Source of the DNA: Vibrio sagamiensis NBRC 104589
GTDB taxonomy: Bacteria > Pseudomonadota > Gammaproteobacteria > Enterobacterales > Vibrionaceae
DNA: 64,000 nucleotides
NCBI RefSeq assembly: GCF_007990935.1
Contig: NZ_BJXJ01000001.1
Location: forward strand, 1 to 64,000
Reading direction: 5' to 3'
The first letter of the stretch is position 1. Every line of letters starts with the position of its first letter. The position numbers were made by a program, and so were the translations under genes. The notes beneath the pieces were generated by a model. That model was given only the letters and a program-made list of their open reading frames with translations. It made no database searches and was not told the origin of the DNA. Shown in pieces: positions 10,362-20,012 of this stretch.

Positions 10362-10880
10362 ATGCCATTATTAGACAGTTTTACCGTTGATCATACTCGA
10401 ATGAATGCACCAGCCGTGCGAGTCGCTAAAAAAATGCAGACTCCGAAAGGGGATACCATTACGGTATTTGATTTACGTTTTACTGCTCCAAATAAAGACA
10501 TCCTTTCTGAACGTGGTATTCACACATTAGAGCACTTGTATGCAGGCTTTATGCGTAATCACTTAAATGCAGAAAATGTCGAAATTATCGATATTTCGCC
10601 GATGGGATGTCGTACCGGCTTTTATATGAGTCTCATAGGTACACCTTCAGAGCAACAAGTCGCAGATGCATGGATTGCTGCAATGGAAGATGTACTTAAA
10701 GTGGAAAACCAAAACAAAATACCAGAGTTGAATGAATATCAATGTGGCACAGCATCGATGCACTCACTTGAAGAAGCGAAGCAAATTGCTAGGAGTATTC
10801 TTGAGGCCGGAGTTTCGGTTAATCACAATGATGAGCTGGCCTTGCCTGAATCAATGCTGAAAGAGCTTCGTATTGATTAA
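10362..10880 (+). CDS. luxS: S-ribosylhomocysteine lyase (AI-2 synthase)
   Basis: Splits S-ribosylhomocysteine into homocysteine and DPD, the precursor of the quorum-sensing signal AI-2, as part of the activated methyl cycle. The metal site is complete: HTLEH at residues 54-58 and Cys128 in YQCGT; the catalytic Cys83 lies in [10 protein letters not shown]. The frame is open from 10293, but the family N-terminus [14 protein letters not shown] begins at ATG 10362, preceded by AGGA 8 bases upstream, giving 172 residues. It is followed by a strong terminator. AI-2 signalling feeds the pathway that controls the LuxR-type regulator encoded at 32.8 kb. Confidence 0.98.
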   Translation: MPLLDSFTVDHTRMNAPAVRVAKKMQTPKGDTITVFDLRFTAPNKDILSERGIHTLEHLYAGFMRNHLNAENVEIIDISPMGCRTGFYMSLIGTPSEQQVADAWIAAMEDVLKVENQNKIPELNEYQCGTASMHSLEEAKQIARSILEAGVSVNHNDELALPESMLKELRID

Positions 10881-10910
10881 TCGACAGCAGTAATCAATAA
10901 GCCTTAAATA

Positions 10911-10942
10911 AAAAGAGCCTGAATATAGTCAGGCTCTTTTTT
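10911..10942 (+). terminator. Terminator of luxS
   Basis: A 12-bp stem, AAAAGAGCCTGA / TCAGGCTCTTTT, with a 6-base loop is followed by further T residues. Because the left arm begins with an A-run, it can also end the convergent corB transcript. Confidence 0.9.
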
Positions 10943-11007
10943 CGATCTGTTGACGCTGCTTTTTTACAATAATATTAAGATGTTAGAAACTCATTTTTTA
11001 AAAGACA

Positions 11008-12282
11008 TTAACTGTTTTTCTTTAGCTTTGGATACACCTTGACGAGTTTGATCCGGTTCTCTTCCACTTGGATAATCTCCATCGGGTGTCCTGATACCTG
11101 CACACTTAAATGGCTCTGGGGAATGTCTTCGAGGTGTTCAAGGATTAGTCCATTTAATGTCCTTGGTCCATCTGTTGGCAGTTTCCATTTCAAGCCTTTA
11201 TTTATATCTCGAATATTAGCACTGCCTTCAATGAGGAAGCTTCCATCATCTTGTGGGGTAATTTCTTCTGACAAACTTGGAGCAATCGAAGTGGTGAATT
11301 CACCAACAATTTCTTCTAGAATATCCTCTAAGGTAACCAAACCATTAATGTCGCCATATTCGTCAACAATTAAGCCAATACGCTGTTTATTGCGTTGAAA
11401 TTTCAACATTTGTACATTAAGTGGTGTGCCTTCTGGAATGTAATACACTTCATCGGCCGCTCGAAGAAGCGTTTCTTTATTGAATTCGTTTTTCTCTAAC
11501 ATTAAACGATAGGCTTCTCTTAAGCGAAGCATGCCTACCACTTCATCGATCTGATCGCGATATAGTACAATACGGCCATGAGGAGAGTGCGTTAACTGAC
11601 GTACAATCGATTTCCAGTCATCATTGATATCGATACCAGTAATTTCGTTTCTCGGTACCATAATGTCGTTAACAGTAACATGTTCAAGATCTAAAATCGA
11701 AACCAACATGTCTTGGTGGCGGCGAGGAATTAAAGCACCAGCCTCATTAACGACGGTTCTCAGTTCTTCAGAACTTAAATGATCTTCGGTGGAGTGGTCA
11801 GCTTTTACGCCTAGTAAACGAATAAACCCATTAGTGATGAAATTCACGAGCAACACAAGTGGTGACAAAATCTTCATCAAGAGAGTAAGAAGAATACTGC
11901 TGGCGTAAGAGACACGTTCTGGATAAAGAGACGCAATAGTTTTAGGAGTGACTTCAGCAAAAACAAGGACGACTAATGTAAGAGCTCCTGTGGCAATGGC
12001 CACTCCAAAGTCACCATAAAGGCGCATACCTAAGATAGTCGCAATCGCTGAAGCGAGAATATTGACAAGGTTGTTACCGATGAGGATTAGCCCAATCAAT
12101 CTATCTGGGCGATCGAGTAGCTTCTCTACTCGTTTTGCTCCTTTGTGGCCGTTATTTGAAAGGTGTTTTAAACGATAACGGTTTAAAGACATCATTCCCG
12201 TTTCTGAACCAGAAAAATAACCTGATATGACGATAAGACACGCGAGTAGCGCAAATAAGATACCCGTAGATATGTCGTCCAA
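11008..12282 (-). CDS. corB: CNNM/CorC-type transporter (CorB/YfjD)
   Basis: A 424-residue membrane protein of the DUF21-CBS-CorC_HlyC family linked to Mg2+/Co2+ efflux. The N-terminus has GYFSGSETGMMSLNRYRL and LIGNNLVNILASAIAT, typical of DUF21, with three or four hydrophobic helices up to about residue 150. Two CBS domains follow (IMVPRNEITGIDINDDWKSI; DEYGDINGLVTLEDILEEIVGEF), and then the CorC_HlyC domain. The start is TTG (12280-12282), with AAGGA about 11 bases upstream; MDDISTG aligns with the family N-terminus, so TTG is probably correct. It is on the same strand as ypjD but separated from it by 354 bases. Confidence 0.93.
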   Translation of the reverse strand: MDDISTGILFALLACLIVISGYFSGSETGMMSLNRYRLKHLSNNGHKGAKRVEKLLDRPDRLIGLILIGNNLVNILASAIATILGMRLYGDFGVAIATGALTLVVLVFAEVTPKTIASLYPERVSYASSILLTLLMKILSPLVLLVNFITNGFIRLLGVKADHSTEDHLSSEELRTVVNEAGALIPRRHQDMLVSILDLEHVTVNDIMVPRNEITGIDINDDWKSIVRQLTHSPHGRIVLYRDQIDEVVGMLRLREAYRLMLEKNEFNKETLLRAADEVYYIPEGTPLNVQMLKFQRNKQRIGLIVDEYGDINGLVTLEDILEEIVGEFTTSIAPSLSEEITPQDDGSFLIEGSANIRDINKGLKWKLPTDGPRTLNGLILEHLEDIPQSHLSVQVSGHPMEIIQVEENRIKLVKVYPKLKKNS

Positions 12283-12636
12283 AACGCTGCTATTCCTTTT
12301 AATAATGTTTTGTTAATTTATGGTTGAGCTTGACAGTTAAGTCAATTGAGCTCTGCTTAGTCTATTTTATTTGATTATTAATATAAAGGGTGGATGACGT
12401 CAATTTATAATTCTAATTGGATGCTCTCATGCTGACTCAAAGTGCTTAAATAAATATGAATCTAGGCGATCATCAAAGTCGGAGAACGAAATAGATTTGA
12501 GCGATGTTTTAATTAAATTATTCATCAGCCTCAATATGTTGTCACCATAGCCATAGAATACATAATTTAACTCTTAATAGCCGCTCCAGGTTCTGGGGTC
12601 GGTACGGTGCGCGATAATATAATTTGGTATTATTGG
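12283..12636. other. 354-base gap between ypjD and corB
   Basis: AT-rich non-coding sequence lies between two same-strand genes that are close together in relatives. It should carry the corB leader and probably a promoter, but no convincing -35/-10 pair stood out. The only ORF with a GAGG upstream is a minus-strand frame of 32 codons (12427-12525, MNNLIKTSLK...). Its spacing is only 3 bases and it resembles nothing I recognise, so I do not call it a gene. Confidence 0.4.
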
Positions 12637-13434
12637 TTAGTGATTTAAGATTATCTCTTTCACAAATCGGCTACCGAAGTAAGCAAGAGTGAGCAAGCTA
12701 GCACCAGTGATGGCAAACCAAGTTACTTTTTTCCCTCGCCAGCCTTGCTTGTAGTGGCCCCAGAGTAAAATGGAGTAAACTCCCCATGCGATAAAGGACA
12801 GTATTGCTTTGTGGGCTTTTCCTTGGGCAAACATATCCTGCACAAAAAAAACTCCAGTAAGTAAAGTGCCGGTTAAAAGCATATTGCCAACAAGGATAAT
12901 ATTAAACAACTGACGTTCTACCATCATCAGAGGCGGGATATTAGGGTTAATCGCTACAGCTTTTTTGGCTTTCAGTTTATGGTCTAACCAAGCTAGCTGT
13001 AATGCATATAGTGCACCTATTGTGAGTGTAGCGTAAGAAAATAGAGCTAATGAAATATGTATTAGAAGCTTTGGATCATTTTCTAAGTGTTTAATAAATG
13101 AGCTAGGTAAGAGGGTTGCAGCGATTAAATTGAGAGCTGCAAAGCTGTAAATTACGGGCAAAAGGAACCATAAACGGCTTTTTAACATGGATAGGCTCAT
13201 CACTAATGAAATAATAAAACTGATTAGCGAAGCGACATTTAAAATACTGAGATTTTGTCCTGAGCCATCAAAAATTAAATCACTTAGCAGCCAAGCATGA
13301 AATACTAATGCGCTTAGCGCACAGCTGAAGACTGTTTTGACTTTGATTCCCGATTGTTGCGAGAGCCCTGGAACAATGGCCGCAATCGCCAAAACGTAAA
13401 AAATGGCGGCGGTGATGGCAATTAAGCTATCCAT
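12637..13434 (-). CDS. ypjD: CcsA/CcmC-like inner-membrane protein YpjD
   Basis: A 265-residue polytopic protein of the cytochrome c assembly (CcsA/ResC/CcmC) family. About eight hydrophobic segments are visible. The region LLIHISLALFSYATLTIGALYALQL and the later HKAILSFIAWGVYSILLWGHYKQGWRGKKVTW contain the conserved His and Trp-rich surroundings of the family. E. coli YpjD has the same gene order (ffh divergent from ypjD, with corB downstream). A role in haem handling is inferred from the family only. It shares a 212-base divergent promoter region with ffh. Confidence 0.9.
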   Translation of the reverse strand: MDSLIAITAAIFYVLAIAAIVPGLSQQSGIKVKTVFSCALSALVFHAWLLSDLIFDGSGQNLSILNVASLISFIISLVMSLSMLKSRLWFLLPVIYSFAALNLIAATLLPSSFIKHLENDPKLLIHISLALFSYATLTIGALYALQLAWLDHKLKAKKAVAINPNIPPLMMVERQLFNIILVGNMLLTGTLLTGVFFVQDMFAQGKAHKAILSFIAWGVYSILLWGHYKQGWRGKKVTWFAITGASLLTLAYFGSRFVKEIILNH

Positions 13435-13611
13435 GAGTAATTAATCGTTTCTGTGCACAATTTCAAAATTATACCTTGCATTAGGCTTTGGGGCTACGAT
13501 TGATGTTACACAATCTAATAGTTTAGGCATTGAAAAAATGAATGTCATCCTAGATATAGTAATAGAGAAGTACAACGGGTATGACTAGGGCGTTGGCTAA
13601 GGTATACTTAT

Positions 13612-13617
13612 TATAAT
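13612..13617 (+). promoter_or_regulatory. Candidate -10 element of ffh
   Basis: A perfect TATAAT lies 30 bases before the ffh ATG. No good -35 is found at 16-18 bases; TTGGCT (13593-13598) is too close, so the promoter assignment is only partial. Confidence 0.4.
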
Positions 13618-13646
13618 GAATCGCCATTTTTAGCGAAGAGACAAAG

Positions 13647-15020
13647 ATGTTTGAGAATTTAACGGATCGATTATCCAAAACGCTGAAAAATATCAGCGGT
13701 AAAGGCCGTCTTACCGAAGACAACATTAAAGAAACCCTGCGTGAAGTACGTATGGCATTGCTTGAGGCAGACGTTGCTCTGCCTGTTGTACGTGAGTTTG
13801 TTAAACGTGTAAAAGAAAAAGCAGTAGGTGTTGAAGTATCTAAATCTCTCACACCAGGTCAAGAATTCATTAAGATCGTTCAGGCTGAGCTTGAAGCTGT
13901 GATGGGGGAATCCAACGAAGCACTGAATTTAGCAGCACAGCCGCCAGCTGTTCTACTTATGGCTGGTTTGCAAGGTGCAGGTAAAACCACATCGGTAGGT
14001 AAACTGTCTAAACTCCTTACTGAACGTGATAAGAAAAAGGTTCTGGTTGTGTCTGCCGACGTTTATCGTCCTGCCGCGATCAAGCAGCTTGAAACCTTAG
14101 CATCAGATATTGGTGTCGATTTCTTCCCATCTTCCGCTGATCAAAAGCCAATTGATATCGCTAACGCAGCCATCGATCATGCTAAGAAGAAGTTCTATGA
14201 CGTATTGATTGTCGATACGGCGGGTCGACTAGCGATTGATGAAGAAATGATGGGTGAAATTAAAGATCTTCACTCAGCAATTAACCCAGTTGAGACGTTG
14301 TTCGTTGTTGATGCAATGACCGGTCAGGATGCGGCGAACACGGCTAAAGCATTTGGAGATGCACTTCCTTTAACGGGCGTTATTCTAACCAAAGTTGACG
14401 GTGATGCTCGTGGTGGTGCTGCACTGTCAGTTCGTCATATCACGGGTAAGCCGATTAAATTCCTCGGAGTGGGTGAAAAAACCGATGCACTAGAACCTTT
14501 TCATCCTGAGCGTATCGCATCACGTATTCTTGGAATGGGTGATGTGCTGTCATTGATTGAAGATTTACAGCGTAATGTTGATCAAGAGAAAGCCGAAAAA
14601 CTTGCTAAGAAATTCAAAGAAAAGAAAGGATTCGATCTTGAAGATTTTCGCGAACAGCTTGGTCAAATGCAAAACATGGGTGGCATGATGGGAATGTTAG
14701 ACAAGTTACCTGGCATGTCTCAGCTACCTTCTGATGTTAAAGATAAAGTTGATGATAAGATGTTCAAGCAAATGGAAGCCATCATCAGTTCTATGACAAT
14801 GAAAGAACGTCAGCGCCCTGAAATCATTAAAGGTTCACGTAAAAAGCGTATTGCTGCAGGTTCTGGAGTTCAAGTACAAGATGTTAACCGTCTACTCAAA
14901 CAATTCACTCAAATGCAGAAAATGATGAAAAAAATGCAGAAAGGTGGCATGAAAGGCATGATGCGTAATATGCAAGGCATGATGGGCGGCGGCGGTGGTT
15001 TCAATCCATTTGGCCGCTAG
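13647..15020 (+). CDS. ffh: Signal recognition particle protein Ffh (SRP54)
   Basis: GTPase that binds 4.5S RNA and targets membrane proteins to the translocon through FtsY. The N domain is followed by the P-loop GLQGAGKT at residues 107-114, then DTAGRL, TKVDGDARGG (G4) and GVGEKTDALEPF (G5). The C-terminal M domain is rich in methionine (GMMGMLDKLPGM, MQKMMKKMQKGG) and forms the signal-peptide groove. The protein is 457 residues long, normal for the family. It lies upstream of rpsP-rimM-trmD-rplS, as in E. coli, but a separate promoter and about 200 bases separate the two units. Confidence 0.98.
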   Translation: MFENLTDRLSKTLKNISGKGRLTEDNIKETLREVRMALLEADVALPVVREFVKRVKEKAVGVEVSKSLTPGQEFIKIVQAELEAVMGESNEALNLAAQPPAVLLMAGLQGAGKTTSVGKLSKLLTERDKKKVLVVSADVYRPAAIKQLETLASDIGVDFFPSSADQKPIDIANAAIDHAKKKFYDVLIVDTAGRLAIDEEMMGEIKDLHSAINPVETLFVVDAMTGQDAANTAKAFGDALPLTGVILTKVDGDARGGAALSVRHITGKPIKFLGVGEKTDALEPFHPERIASRILGMGDVLSLIEDLQRNVDQEKAEKLAKKFKEKKGFDLEDFREQLGQMQNMGGMMGMLDKLPGMSQLPSDVKDKVDDKMFKQMEAIISSMTMKERQRPEIIKGSRKKRIAAGSGVQVQDVNRLLKQFTQMQKMMKKMQKGGMKGMMRNMQGMMGGGGGFNPFGR

Positions 15021-15100
15021 CTGAACTTTATTTTTTAGGGTGTTATCTTCATCACATACTTAATTTTTAATTTATGTTGGTGAAAAAGTAGCTAAACCCC

Positions 15101-15128
15101 TTGCATTGCTTCGGGATAAGAGTAAAAT
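15101..15128 (+). promoter_or_regulatory. Sigma-70 promoter of the rpsP operon
   Basis: TTGCAT (15101-15106) and TAAAAT (15123-15128) are separated by 16 bases. Transcription would start near 15135 and give a leader of almost 90 bases. Confidence 0.6.
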
Positions 15129-15152
15129 TCCGGAGCTTTATTTTGGCACGAG

Positions 15153-15189
15153 ACCCCAAGTTACTCCAATTATGAGTCACTGCTGGGGT
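15153..15189 (+). promoter_or_regulatory. Structured leader hairpin upstream of rpsP
   Basis: ACCCCA (15153-15158) pairs with TGGGGT (15184-15189). Inside this, AGT/ACT and ACTC/GAGT extend the helix around a loop of about 7 bases. A T-rich tract (TTAATTTTATTATT) follows, so the element could be an attenuator or a binding site for a ribosomal protein. No known leader family is claimed. Confidence 0.5.
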
Positions 15190-15222
15190 TAATTTTATTA
15201 TTGAGAAAGCAAAGAGGACGAC

Positions 15223-15471
15223 ATGGTAACCATTCGTTTGGCACGTCACGGCGCTAAGAAGCGTCCATTCTATCAAATCGTAGTAGCGGACAGCCGCAAC
15301 GCTGCAACTGGCCGTTTCATCGAGAAAGTTGGTTTCTTCAACCCAACTGCTAAAGGTCAAGAAGAAGGTCTACGTCTAGACCTAGACCGCGTTAACCATT
15401 GGGTTGGTCAAGGCGCGTCTCTATCTGACCGCGTTGCTAAGCTAGTTAAAGACGCTCAAAAAGCGGCTTAA
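15223..15471 (+). CDS. rpsP: 30S ribosomal protein S16
   Basis: An 82-residue protein with the S16 hallmark start [41 protein letters not shown]. It is a core part of the 30S 5' domain and needed for assembly. AGAGG lies upstream of the ATG. It is the first gene of the rpsP-rimM-trmD-rplS operon. Confidence 0.98.
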   Translation: MVTIRLARHGAKKRPFYQIVVADSRNAATGRFIEKVGFFNPTAKGQEEGLRLDLDRVNHWVGQGASLSDRVAKLVKDAQKAA

Positions 15472-15497
15472 TTCTTTTAAGAAGAAGAAACTAGTTT

Positions 15498-16046
15498 ATG
15501 TCGATGAAAGGTAAAGAAACAATGAGCAACGAAAAGATTGTTGTAGGCAAGTTTGGTGCTACTTACGGCATTCGAGGTTGGCTTAAAGTTTTTTCCTACA
15601 CAGACAATGCTGAAAGCATTTTTGATTACAGCCCTTGGTTTATTAACCAAAAAGGCACGTGGGTTGAATTTAAAGTGGAAAGCTGGAAGCGCCATAACAA
15701 AGGTATGGTAGCTAAGCTGGAAGGTCTAGATATTCGTGAAGACGCGCATCTAATGACGAACTTTGAAATTGCGATTGACCCTGCGGTATTACCTGAATTG
15801 TCAGAAGATGAATTCTACTGGCGTGAATTGTTTGGTATGCAAGTAGTAACCGATAAAGGTTACGATCTAGGTGTTGTAAGTGACATTCTAGAAACAGGCT
15901 CAAATGATGTTCTGGTAGTGAAAGCAAATCTAAAAGATGCTTTTGGGCAAAAGGAACGATTAATCCCGTTTCTTGAAGAGCAAGTGATCATCAAAGTAGA
16001 TCGCGAGGCTCAACGGATCGAAGTTGACTGGGATCCTGGATTCTAA
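15498..16046 (+). CDS. rimM: 16S rRNA maturation factor RimM
   Basis: A 30S assembly factor that binds S19 and helps mature the 16S rRNA 3' domain. The N-terminal RimM beta-barrel contains [18 protein letters not shown]; the C-terminal PRC-barrel contains [13 protein letters not shown] and [29 protein letters not shown]. It is 182 residues from the first ATG (15498); a second ATG at 15522, preceded by AAGG, is possible. The gap to rpsP is 26 bases and to trmD 26 bases. Confidence 0.96.
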   Translation: MSMKGKETMSNEKIVVGKFGATYGIRGWLKVFSYTDNAESIFDYSPWFINQKGTWVEFKVESWKRHNKGMVAKLEGLDIREDAHLMTNFEIAIDPAVLPELSEDEFYWRELFGMQVVTDKGYDLGVVSDILETGSNDVLVVKANLKDAFGQKERLIPFLEEQVIIKVDREAQRIEVDWDPGF

Positions 16047-16072
16047 ATTCCATACTACAGAGCGAGATTAAC

Positions 16073-16816
16073 ATGTGGGTTGGCGTAATTAGCCTTTTTC
16101 CAGAAATGTTCCGTTCTGTTACTGATTATGGAGTAACAGGTCAAGCGGTTAAAAAAGGTCTTGTGTCGATAGAGACTTGGAATCCTCGAGATTTCACTCA
16201 CGACAAACATCGCACTGTCGATGACCGACCTTACGGTGGTGGCCCTGGTATGTTAATGATGGTTCAGCCTTTGCGCGATGCCATTCATGCAGCCAAGAAA
16301 GCCTCACCGGGTAAGACGAAAGTGATTTACCTCTCTCCTCAAGGTCGTAAGCTCGACCAGACTGGAGTAGAAGAGCTGGCAACAAACGAGAACTTGCTTC
16401 TTATCTGTGGTCGCTATGAAGGGGTAGATGAGCGCATCATACAATCTGAAGTCGATGAAGAATGGTCGATTGGAGATTTTGTGATGACAGGTGGTGAAAT
16501 ACCAGCCATGACGTTGATTGACTCAGTCTCACGGTTTGTTCCGGGAGTACTTGGAGATTTCGCTTCAGCAGAAGAAGATTCTTTTGCTAATGGCTTGTTA
16601 GATTGTCCCCATTACACGCGTCCGGAAGTCTTGGATGATAAAACTGTTCCGACAGTATTATTGTCAGGCAACCATAAGGACATTCGTCGTTGGCGACTCA
16701 AACAGTCGTTAGGCCGTACCTGGATAAGAAGACCGGAGCTCCTGGAAAACCTAGCTCTGACTGACGAACAGGAACAATTACTTGCCGAGTTCATTAATGA
16801 TAGCAAGGCAAAGTAA
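16073..16816 (+). CDS. trmD: tRNA (guanine-37-N1)-methyltransferase
   Basis: Methylates G37 of tRNAs reading CNN/CGG codons, which prevents +1 frameshifting. The 247-residue SPOUT protein shows [12 protein letters not shown] at the start, [14 protein letters not shown], the trefoil-knot region [24 protein letters not shown] and [18 protein letters not shown]. The conserved SAM-binding and catalytic ([10 protein letters not shown], Asp in SIGDFV) positions are present. It is in its normal operon place between rimM and rplS. Confidence 0.98.
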   Translation: MWVGVISLFPEMFRSVTDYGVTGQAVKKGLVSIETWNPRDFTHDKHRTVDDRPYGGGPGMLMMVQPLRDAIHAAKKASPGKTKVIYLSPQGRKLDQTGVEELATNENLLLICGRYEGVDERIIQSEVDEEWSIGDFVMTGGEIPAMTLIDSVSRFVPGVLGDFASAEEDSFANGLLDCPHYTRPEVLDDKTVPTVLLSGNHKDIRRWRLKQSLGRTWIRRPELLENLALTDEQEQLLAEFINDSKAK

Positions 16817-16857
16817 CCTAATTTATTTAGTATCAGTTTATTCTAGGAATTTATAAA

Positions 16858-17211
16858 ATGAGTAACATCATCAAAGCTCTTGAAGAAGAGCAAATGAAAC
16901 AAGACCTACCTAAATTTGCACCAGGTGACACTGTTGTAGTTCAGGTTAAAGTAAAAGAAGGTGAGCGTGAGCGTCTACAGGCTTTTGAAGGCGTTGTAAT
17001 CGCTATCCGTAACCGTGGTCTTCACTCTGCTTTCACTGTACGTAAAATCTCGAACGGTGAAGGTGTTGAGCGTACGTTCCAAACTCACTCTCCAATCGTT
17101 GATAGCATCGAAGTTAAACGCCGTGGTGCAGTACGTCGTGCCAAGTTGTACTACCTACGTGAGCGTTCTGGTAAGTCTGCTCGTATCAAAGAGAAGCTTG
17201 CTAAGAAGTAA
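16858..17211 (+). CDS. rplS: 50S ribosomal protein L19
   Basis: A 117-residue protein at the 30S-50S interface. Typical segments are [55 protein letters not shown] and [27 protein letters not shown]. It is the last gene of the operon and is followed by a strong terminator. Confidence 0.98.
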   Translation: MSNIIKALEEEQMKQDLPKFAPGDTVVVQVKVKEGERERLQAFEGVVIAIRNRGLHSAFTVRKISNGEGVERTFQTHSPIVDSIEVKRRGAVRRAKLYYLRERSGKSARIKEKLAKK

Positions 17212-17236
17212 TGCTATAACTAGCGTTCTCATAGTA

Positions 17237-17265
17237 AACGGAGTCCAATCGGGCTCCGTTTTTTT
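17237..17265 (+). terminator. Terminator of the rpsP-rplS operon
   Basis: The stem AACGGAGTCC / GGGCTCCGTT (one G-T pair) with loop AATC is followed by a run of T. A weaker T-run on the other strand may also serve the convergent yacG transcript. Confidence 0.9.
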
Positions 17266-17361
17266 ATCGACTATGTAAATAATCTTGAAGTGGTGCGTGC
17301 TGCGAGATAAGTTTGGTGAACAGGTAGGTATTTTCTTCTGTTAGTCTTTTTGTTTTAGCAC

Positions 17362-17556
17362 TTAGTACTGCTCTTCAGACCAGCCATCGCTATCGGACAT
17401 ATCGGGTGCACCTGCAATGGTATTTTCTTCATCGGCCCATTCACCAAAGTCAATCATTTGGCATTTTTTACTGCAGAACGGTCGGTGTGGACTTTGCTCT
17501 CCCCATTCAACGTCGGCTCCGCATTGAGGGCATGGAACGATGGTTATTTTAGCCAT
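17362..17556 (-). CDS. yacG: DNA gyrase inhibitor YacG (zinc-binding)
   Basis: A 64-residue zinc protein with four Cys ligands: CPQC near residue 9 and CSKKC near residue 28, in the family pattern [15 protein letters not shown]...[17 protein letters not shown]. In E. coli it binds GyrB and blocks DNA binding. The C-terminal tail is acidic ([13 protein letters not shown]). It is the last gene of the pilA-to-yacG run, 144 bases after zapD. Confidence 0.95.
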   Translation of the reverse strand: MAKITIVPCPQCGADVEWGEQSPHRPFCSKKCQMIDFGEWADEENTIAGAPDMSDSDGWSEEQY

Positions 17557-17700
17557 GATAGTCTGTCCTGTTTTATTTCAAGTGTTGTAACGAAAAGGTA
17601 AATTGGCTGCAAGGTCATATTGCTTGACGCCTTACGATTGAGAGCTCTTTATTCTAAATTGCGTGGCTGTTTAATGAACAGAGGGAGCAAATATAGGTGA

Positions 17701-18441
17701 TTAGCTACAAACCGCGAGTTTAAAATCGATATCTTGTATGCAAGCTTGACCACTTTCAAATGACATGAATTTAATCGCAAAGCGGTTTTTGTGGCCTGAA
17801 ATCATTGGGTAGACACCAAACTCCATTGGAATATGCAAGCGAAGAATATTCGCTTCATCAGCGTCACTTTGAAAGAACCCTGCACGAGCTATTTGATCTT
17901 TAAATTGGCCTGTTTCTCGAGTTAACTTCAGCCATAGCCCAAGAGCATCAGATAAAGGTTTTAAGCTTGCTTGCCACTTAGCCGCATCTTGCACTTTGCG
18001 TTGAATCGGAAGATGAAGCCAATAGTACAATGCAGGCAAATCAAAACAACATGCGCCACCAGGTAAGTTGAAACGTTGCCGAATCGAACTCAAAAAACGG
18101 TCTTCTTTTAGTGCCTGGCCAAAGCGTTCAGCTGTCATTAATTGGCTATGTGCGAGATCAATCTCTTGCAACAGTGCTGTCAGGGCATTTTGATCTACAC
18201 CATCGACATTAAACCAACTACGATAAGCGAGACGCTGTTTTTCTAGGTCTTTGGCAAGCTCACTTTTTAATTGGATCTGCTCGAAGATTTCCACCATATC
18301 AAACAAAGCACGGAAGAGTAGCAGGTAATGATGATTATCAGTGAAATTTGAGGCTAGATTGGCTTGACGCAACAAAGACTCTATTCTGAGATATATCCGC
18401 GTTTTTTCATTAAGTGGATGTTCAAATTTATGCGTGCTCAT
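17701..18441 (-). CDS. zapD: Cell division protein ZapD (Z-ring associated)
   Basis: A 246-residue cytoplasmic protein that cross-links FtsZ filaments. The family N-terminus [19 protein letters not shown] is clear; further conserved segments are [36 protein letters not shown] and [16 protein letters not shown]. It lies 21 bases after coaE and before yacG, the same order as in E. coli. Confidence 0.96.
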   Translation of the reverse strand: MSTHKFEHPLNEKTRIYLRIESLLRQANLASNFTDNHHYLLLFRALFDMVEIFEQIQLKSELAKDLEKQRLAYRSWFNVDGVDQNALTALLQEIDLAHSQLMTAERFGQALKEDRFLSSIRQRFNLPGGACCFDLPALYYWLHLPIQRKVQDAAKWQASLKPLSDALGLWLKLTRETGQFKDQIARAGFFQSDADEANILRLHIPMEFGVYPMISGHKNRFAIKFMSFESGQACIQDIDFKLAVCS

Positions 18442-18462
18442 TAATATTAGCCTTTGAAAATA

Positions 18463-19083
18463 TTAAGATGATTGTCGCAGATTTGTCTTAGCCATGGCTA
18501 GATACTTTTTATGTAAATCTGCAACTTGAAGTAAAAGATCGGGATCATCTGAATTGTTTTTGACCACATCATCGGCGATTTGAAGCCGTTCTTCCCTTGA
18601 GACCTGAGACATAAGAATGGATTGGACTTGTGATTCATTGACATTATCGCGTTTTGTTGCCCTAAAGATTTGTGTTTCAGGAGCTGCGTCGACAACCAAA
18701 ATACGCTGACACAAACCATTCAGGTTGTTTTCGATCAATAGTGGTACGACAAGCAATGCATAGTCGGAATTAACCTGTTGTAGGTCCTCTAGCATCTTTT
18801 CTCTTATTAAAGGGTGCAATAAGGCATTCAACCAAGCTTTATCTTCTGGAACGGAAAAAATGCGTTCTCTAAGTTTGGACCTATCTAGCGTTTGATCCTG
18901 TTTCACGATATTTGGACCAAAACGCTCAATGATCGACGTTAAACCTGGAGTTCCGGGCTCGACAACCTCACGAGCTACAATATCGGCATCGACAATATCA
19001 ATATTAAAATGTTGTCTAAATAAATTTGCGACAGTGGTTTTTCCACTGGCTATACCGCCTGTAAGACCAATAACGAAAGCCAT
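18463..19083 (-). CDS. coaE: Dephospho-CoA kinase
   Basis: Last step of coenzyme A synthesis: ATP-dependent phosphorylation of dephospho-CoA. The P-loop GGIASGKT is at residues 9-16, followed by the CoA-binding DADIVAREVVEPGTPGL and the lid-like DNVNESQVQSILMSQ region. It is 206 residues long. Its ATG directly follows the pilD stop codon (TAA ATG), so translation is probably coupled. Together with panB and panC at 39-41 kb the window holds three CoA-pathway genes. Confidence 0.97.
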   Translation of the reverse strand: MAFVIGLTGGIASGKTTVANLFRQHFNIDIVDADIVAREVVEPGTPGLTSIIERFGPNIVKQDQTLDRSKLRERIFSVPEDKAWLNALLHPLIREKMLEDLQQVNSDYALLVVPLLIENNLNGLCQRILVVDAAPETQIFRATKRDNVNESQVQSILMSQVSREERLQIADDVVKNNSDDPDLLLQVADLHKKYLAMAKTNLRQSS

Positions 19084-19953
19084 TTATGCTCCTAAGATCG
19101 AAGATAAGTACCAATCTAAAATTCGGTTACCCCAAATAAGGCTTATCCATCCAGCTATTGCTAAATAAGGCCCAAAAGGAAATGCCTTATTTATGCCTTT
19201 ATTTTGCAGCCGCAGCTGGATAAGGCCAAATAGGATGCCTACTATTGATGATAGCAAAATTATCATTGGCAGGGACTGCCAACCAAGCCAAGCCCCTAAA
19301 GCGGCCAATAACTTGAAGTCACCGTATCCCATCCCCTCTTTGCCGGTGACTAACTTGAATAGCCAATAAACGCTCCAAAGACATAAATATCCAGCCATAG
19401 CACCGATAATGGCATCTTGTAAACTGACAGGACTCATACCTGAGAGTGCTAAGGTAATCCCTGACCACATGAGTGGTAACGTGAGCTGATCGGGTAATAA
19501 CATGGTATCAAGATCAATGCATGTGGCAGCGATCAAGGTGAAAGTAAATAACACCAAGGCGAGTGTGTAGACACTGAAACCAAAGTGATAGGCGATAAAC
19601 CCAGCGCAAGTGGCGGTAATGCATTCAATGAATGGATAGCGCACAGAGATTGTTGCCTGGCAGAAGTGACACTTACCTCTGAGTATTAACCAACTGATGA
19701 CAGGAATGTTATCTTGGATGCGAATTGGATTGTGACATTTGGGGCATGAAGAGCGTGGAGTGCTTAACGTGAGGGTTTCTTGTGGTGGAGTGATATTGTA
19801 CTCAGGAAACGATTCAGCACAGTCGCGTCGCCACTCATTTTCCATAATTCTAGGCAAGCGATAAATCACAACATTAAGAAAGCTGCCGACAATGAGCCCG
19901 AATATTGTGGTAAATAAAATAAATAGCCACGGGTAGTAATGAAAGACTTCCAT
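19084..19953 (-). CDS. pilD: Type IV prepilin peptidase / N-methylase
   Basis: Inner-membrane aspartyl protease that cleaves prepilin leaders (type IV pilins and pseudopilins) and methylates the new N-terminus. The N-terminal [16 protein letters not shown] is followed by the cytoplasmic zinc loop with two CxxC pairs (CPKCHNPI...GKCHFCQ). Catalytic Asp residues lie in [11 protein letters not shown] and [16 protein letters not shown]. The reading frame opens at TTG (19977), but the ATG at 19953 gives the usual start (MEVFHYYPW) and 289 residues. The single peptidase probably also serves type II secretion. Confidence 0.96.
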   Translation of the reverse strand: MEVFHYYPWLFILFTTIFGLIVGSFLNVVIYRLPRIMENEWRRDCAESFPEYNITPPQETLTLSTPRSSCPKCHNPIRIQDNIPVISWLILRGKCHFCQATISVRYPFIECITATCAGFIAYHFGFSVYTLALVLFTFTLIAATCIDLDTMLLPDQLTLPLMWSGITLALSGMSPVSLQDAIIGAMAGYLCLWSVYWLFKLVTGKEGMGYGDFKLLAALGAWLGWQSLPMIILLSSIVGILFGLIQLRLQNKGINKAFPFGPYLAIAGWISLIWGNRILDWYLSSILGA

Positions 19954-20012
19954 ATTTTTCTCTTGAGGAGTGATCAAACAAACTGCTGTTTTGATGGAAC
20001 TGTACCACCATT

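Noticed and set aside
12427-12525. A 32-codon minus-strand ORF with GAGG upstream
   Set aside because: The spacing is only 3 bases, the peptide matches nothing known and a frame of this size is expected by chance in a 354-base gap.
13593-13617. A complete ffh promoter TTGGCT-TATAAT
   Set aside because: The spacing is 13 bases, too short for sigma-70; only the -10 was kept as a candidate.
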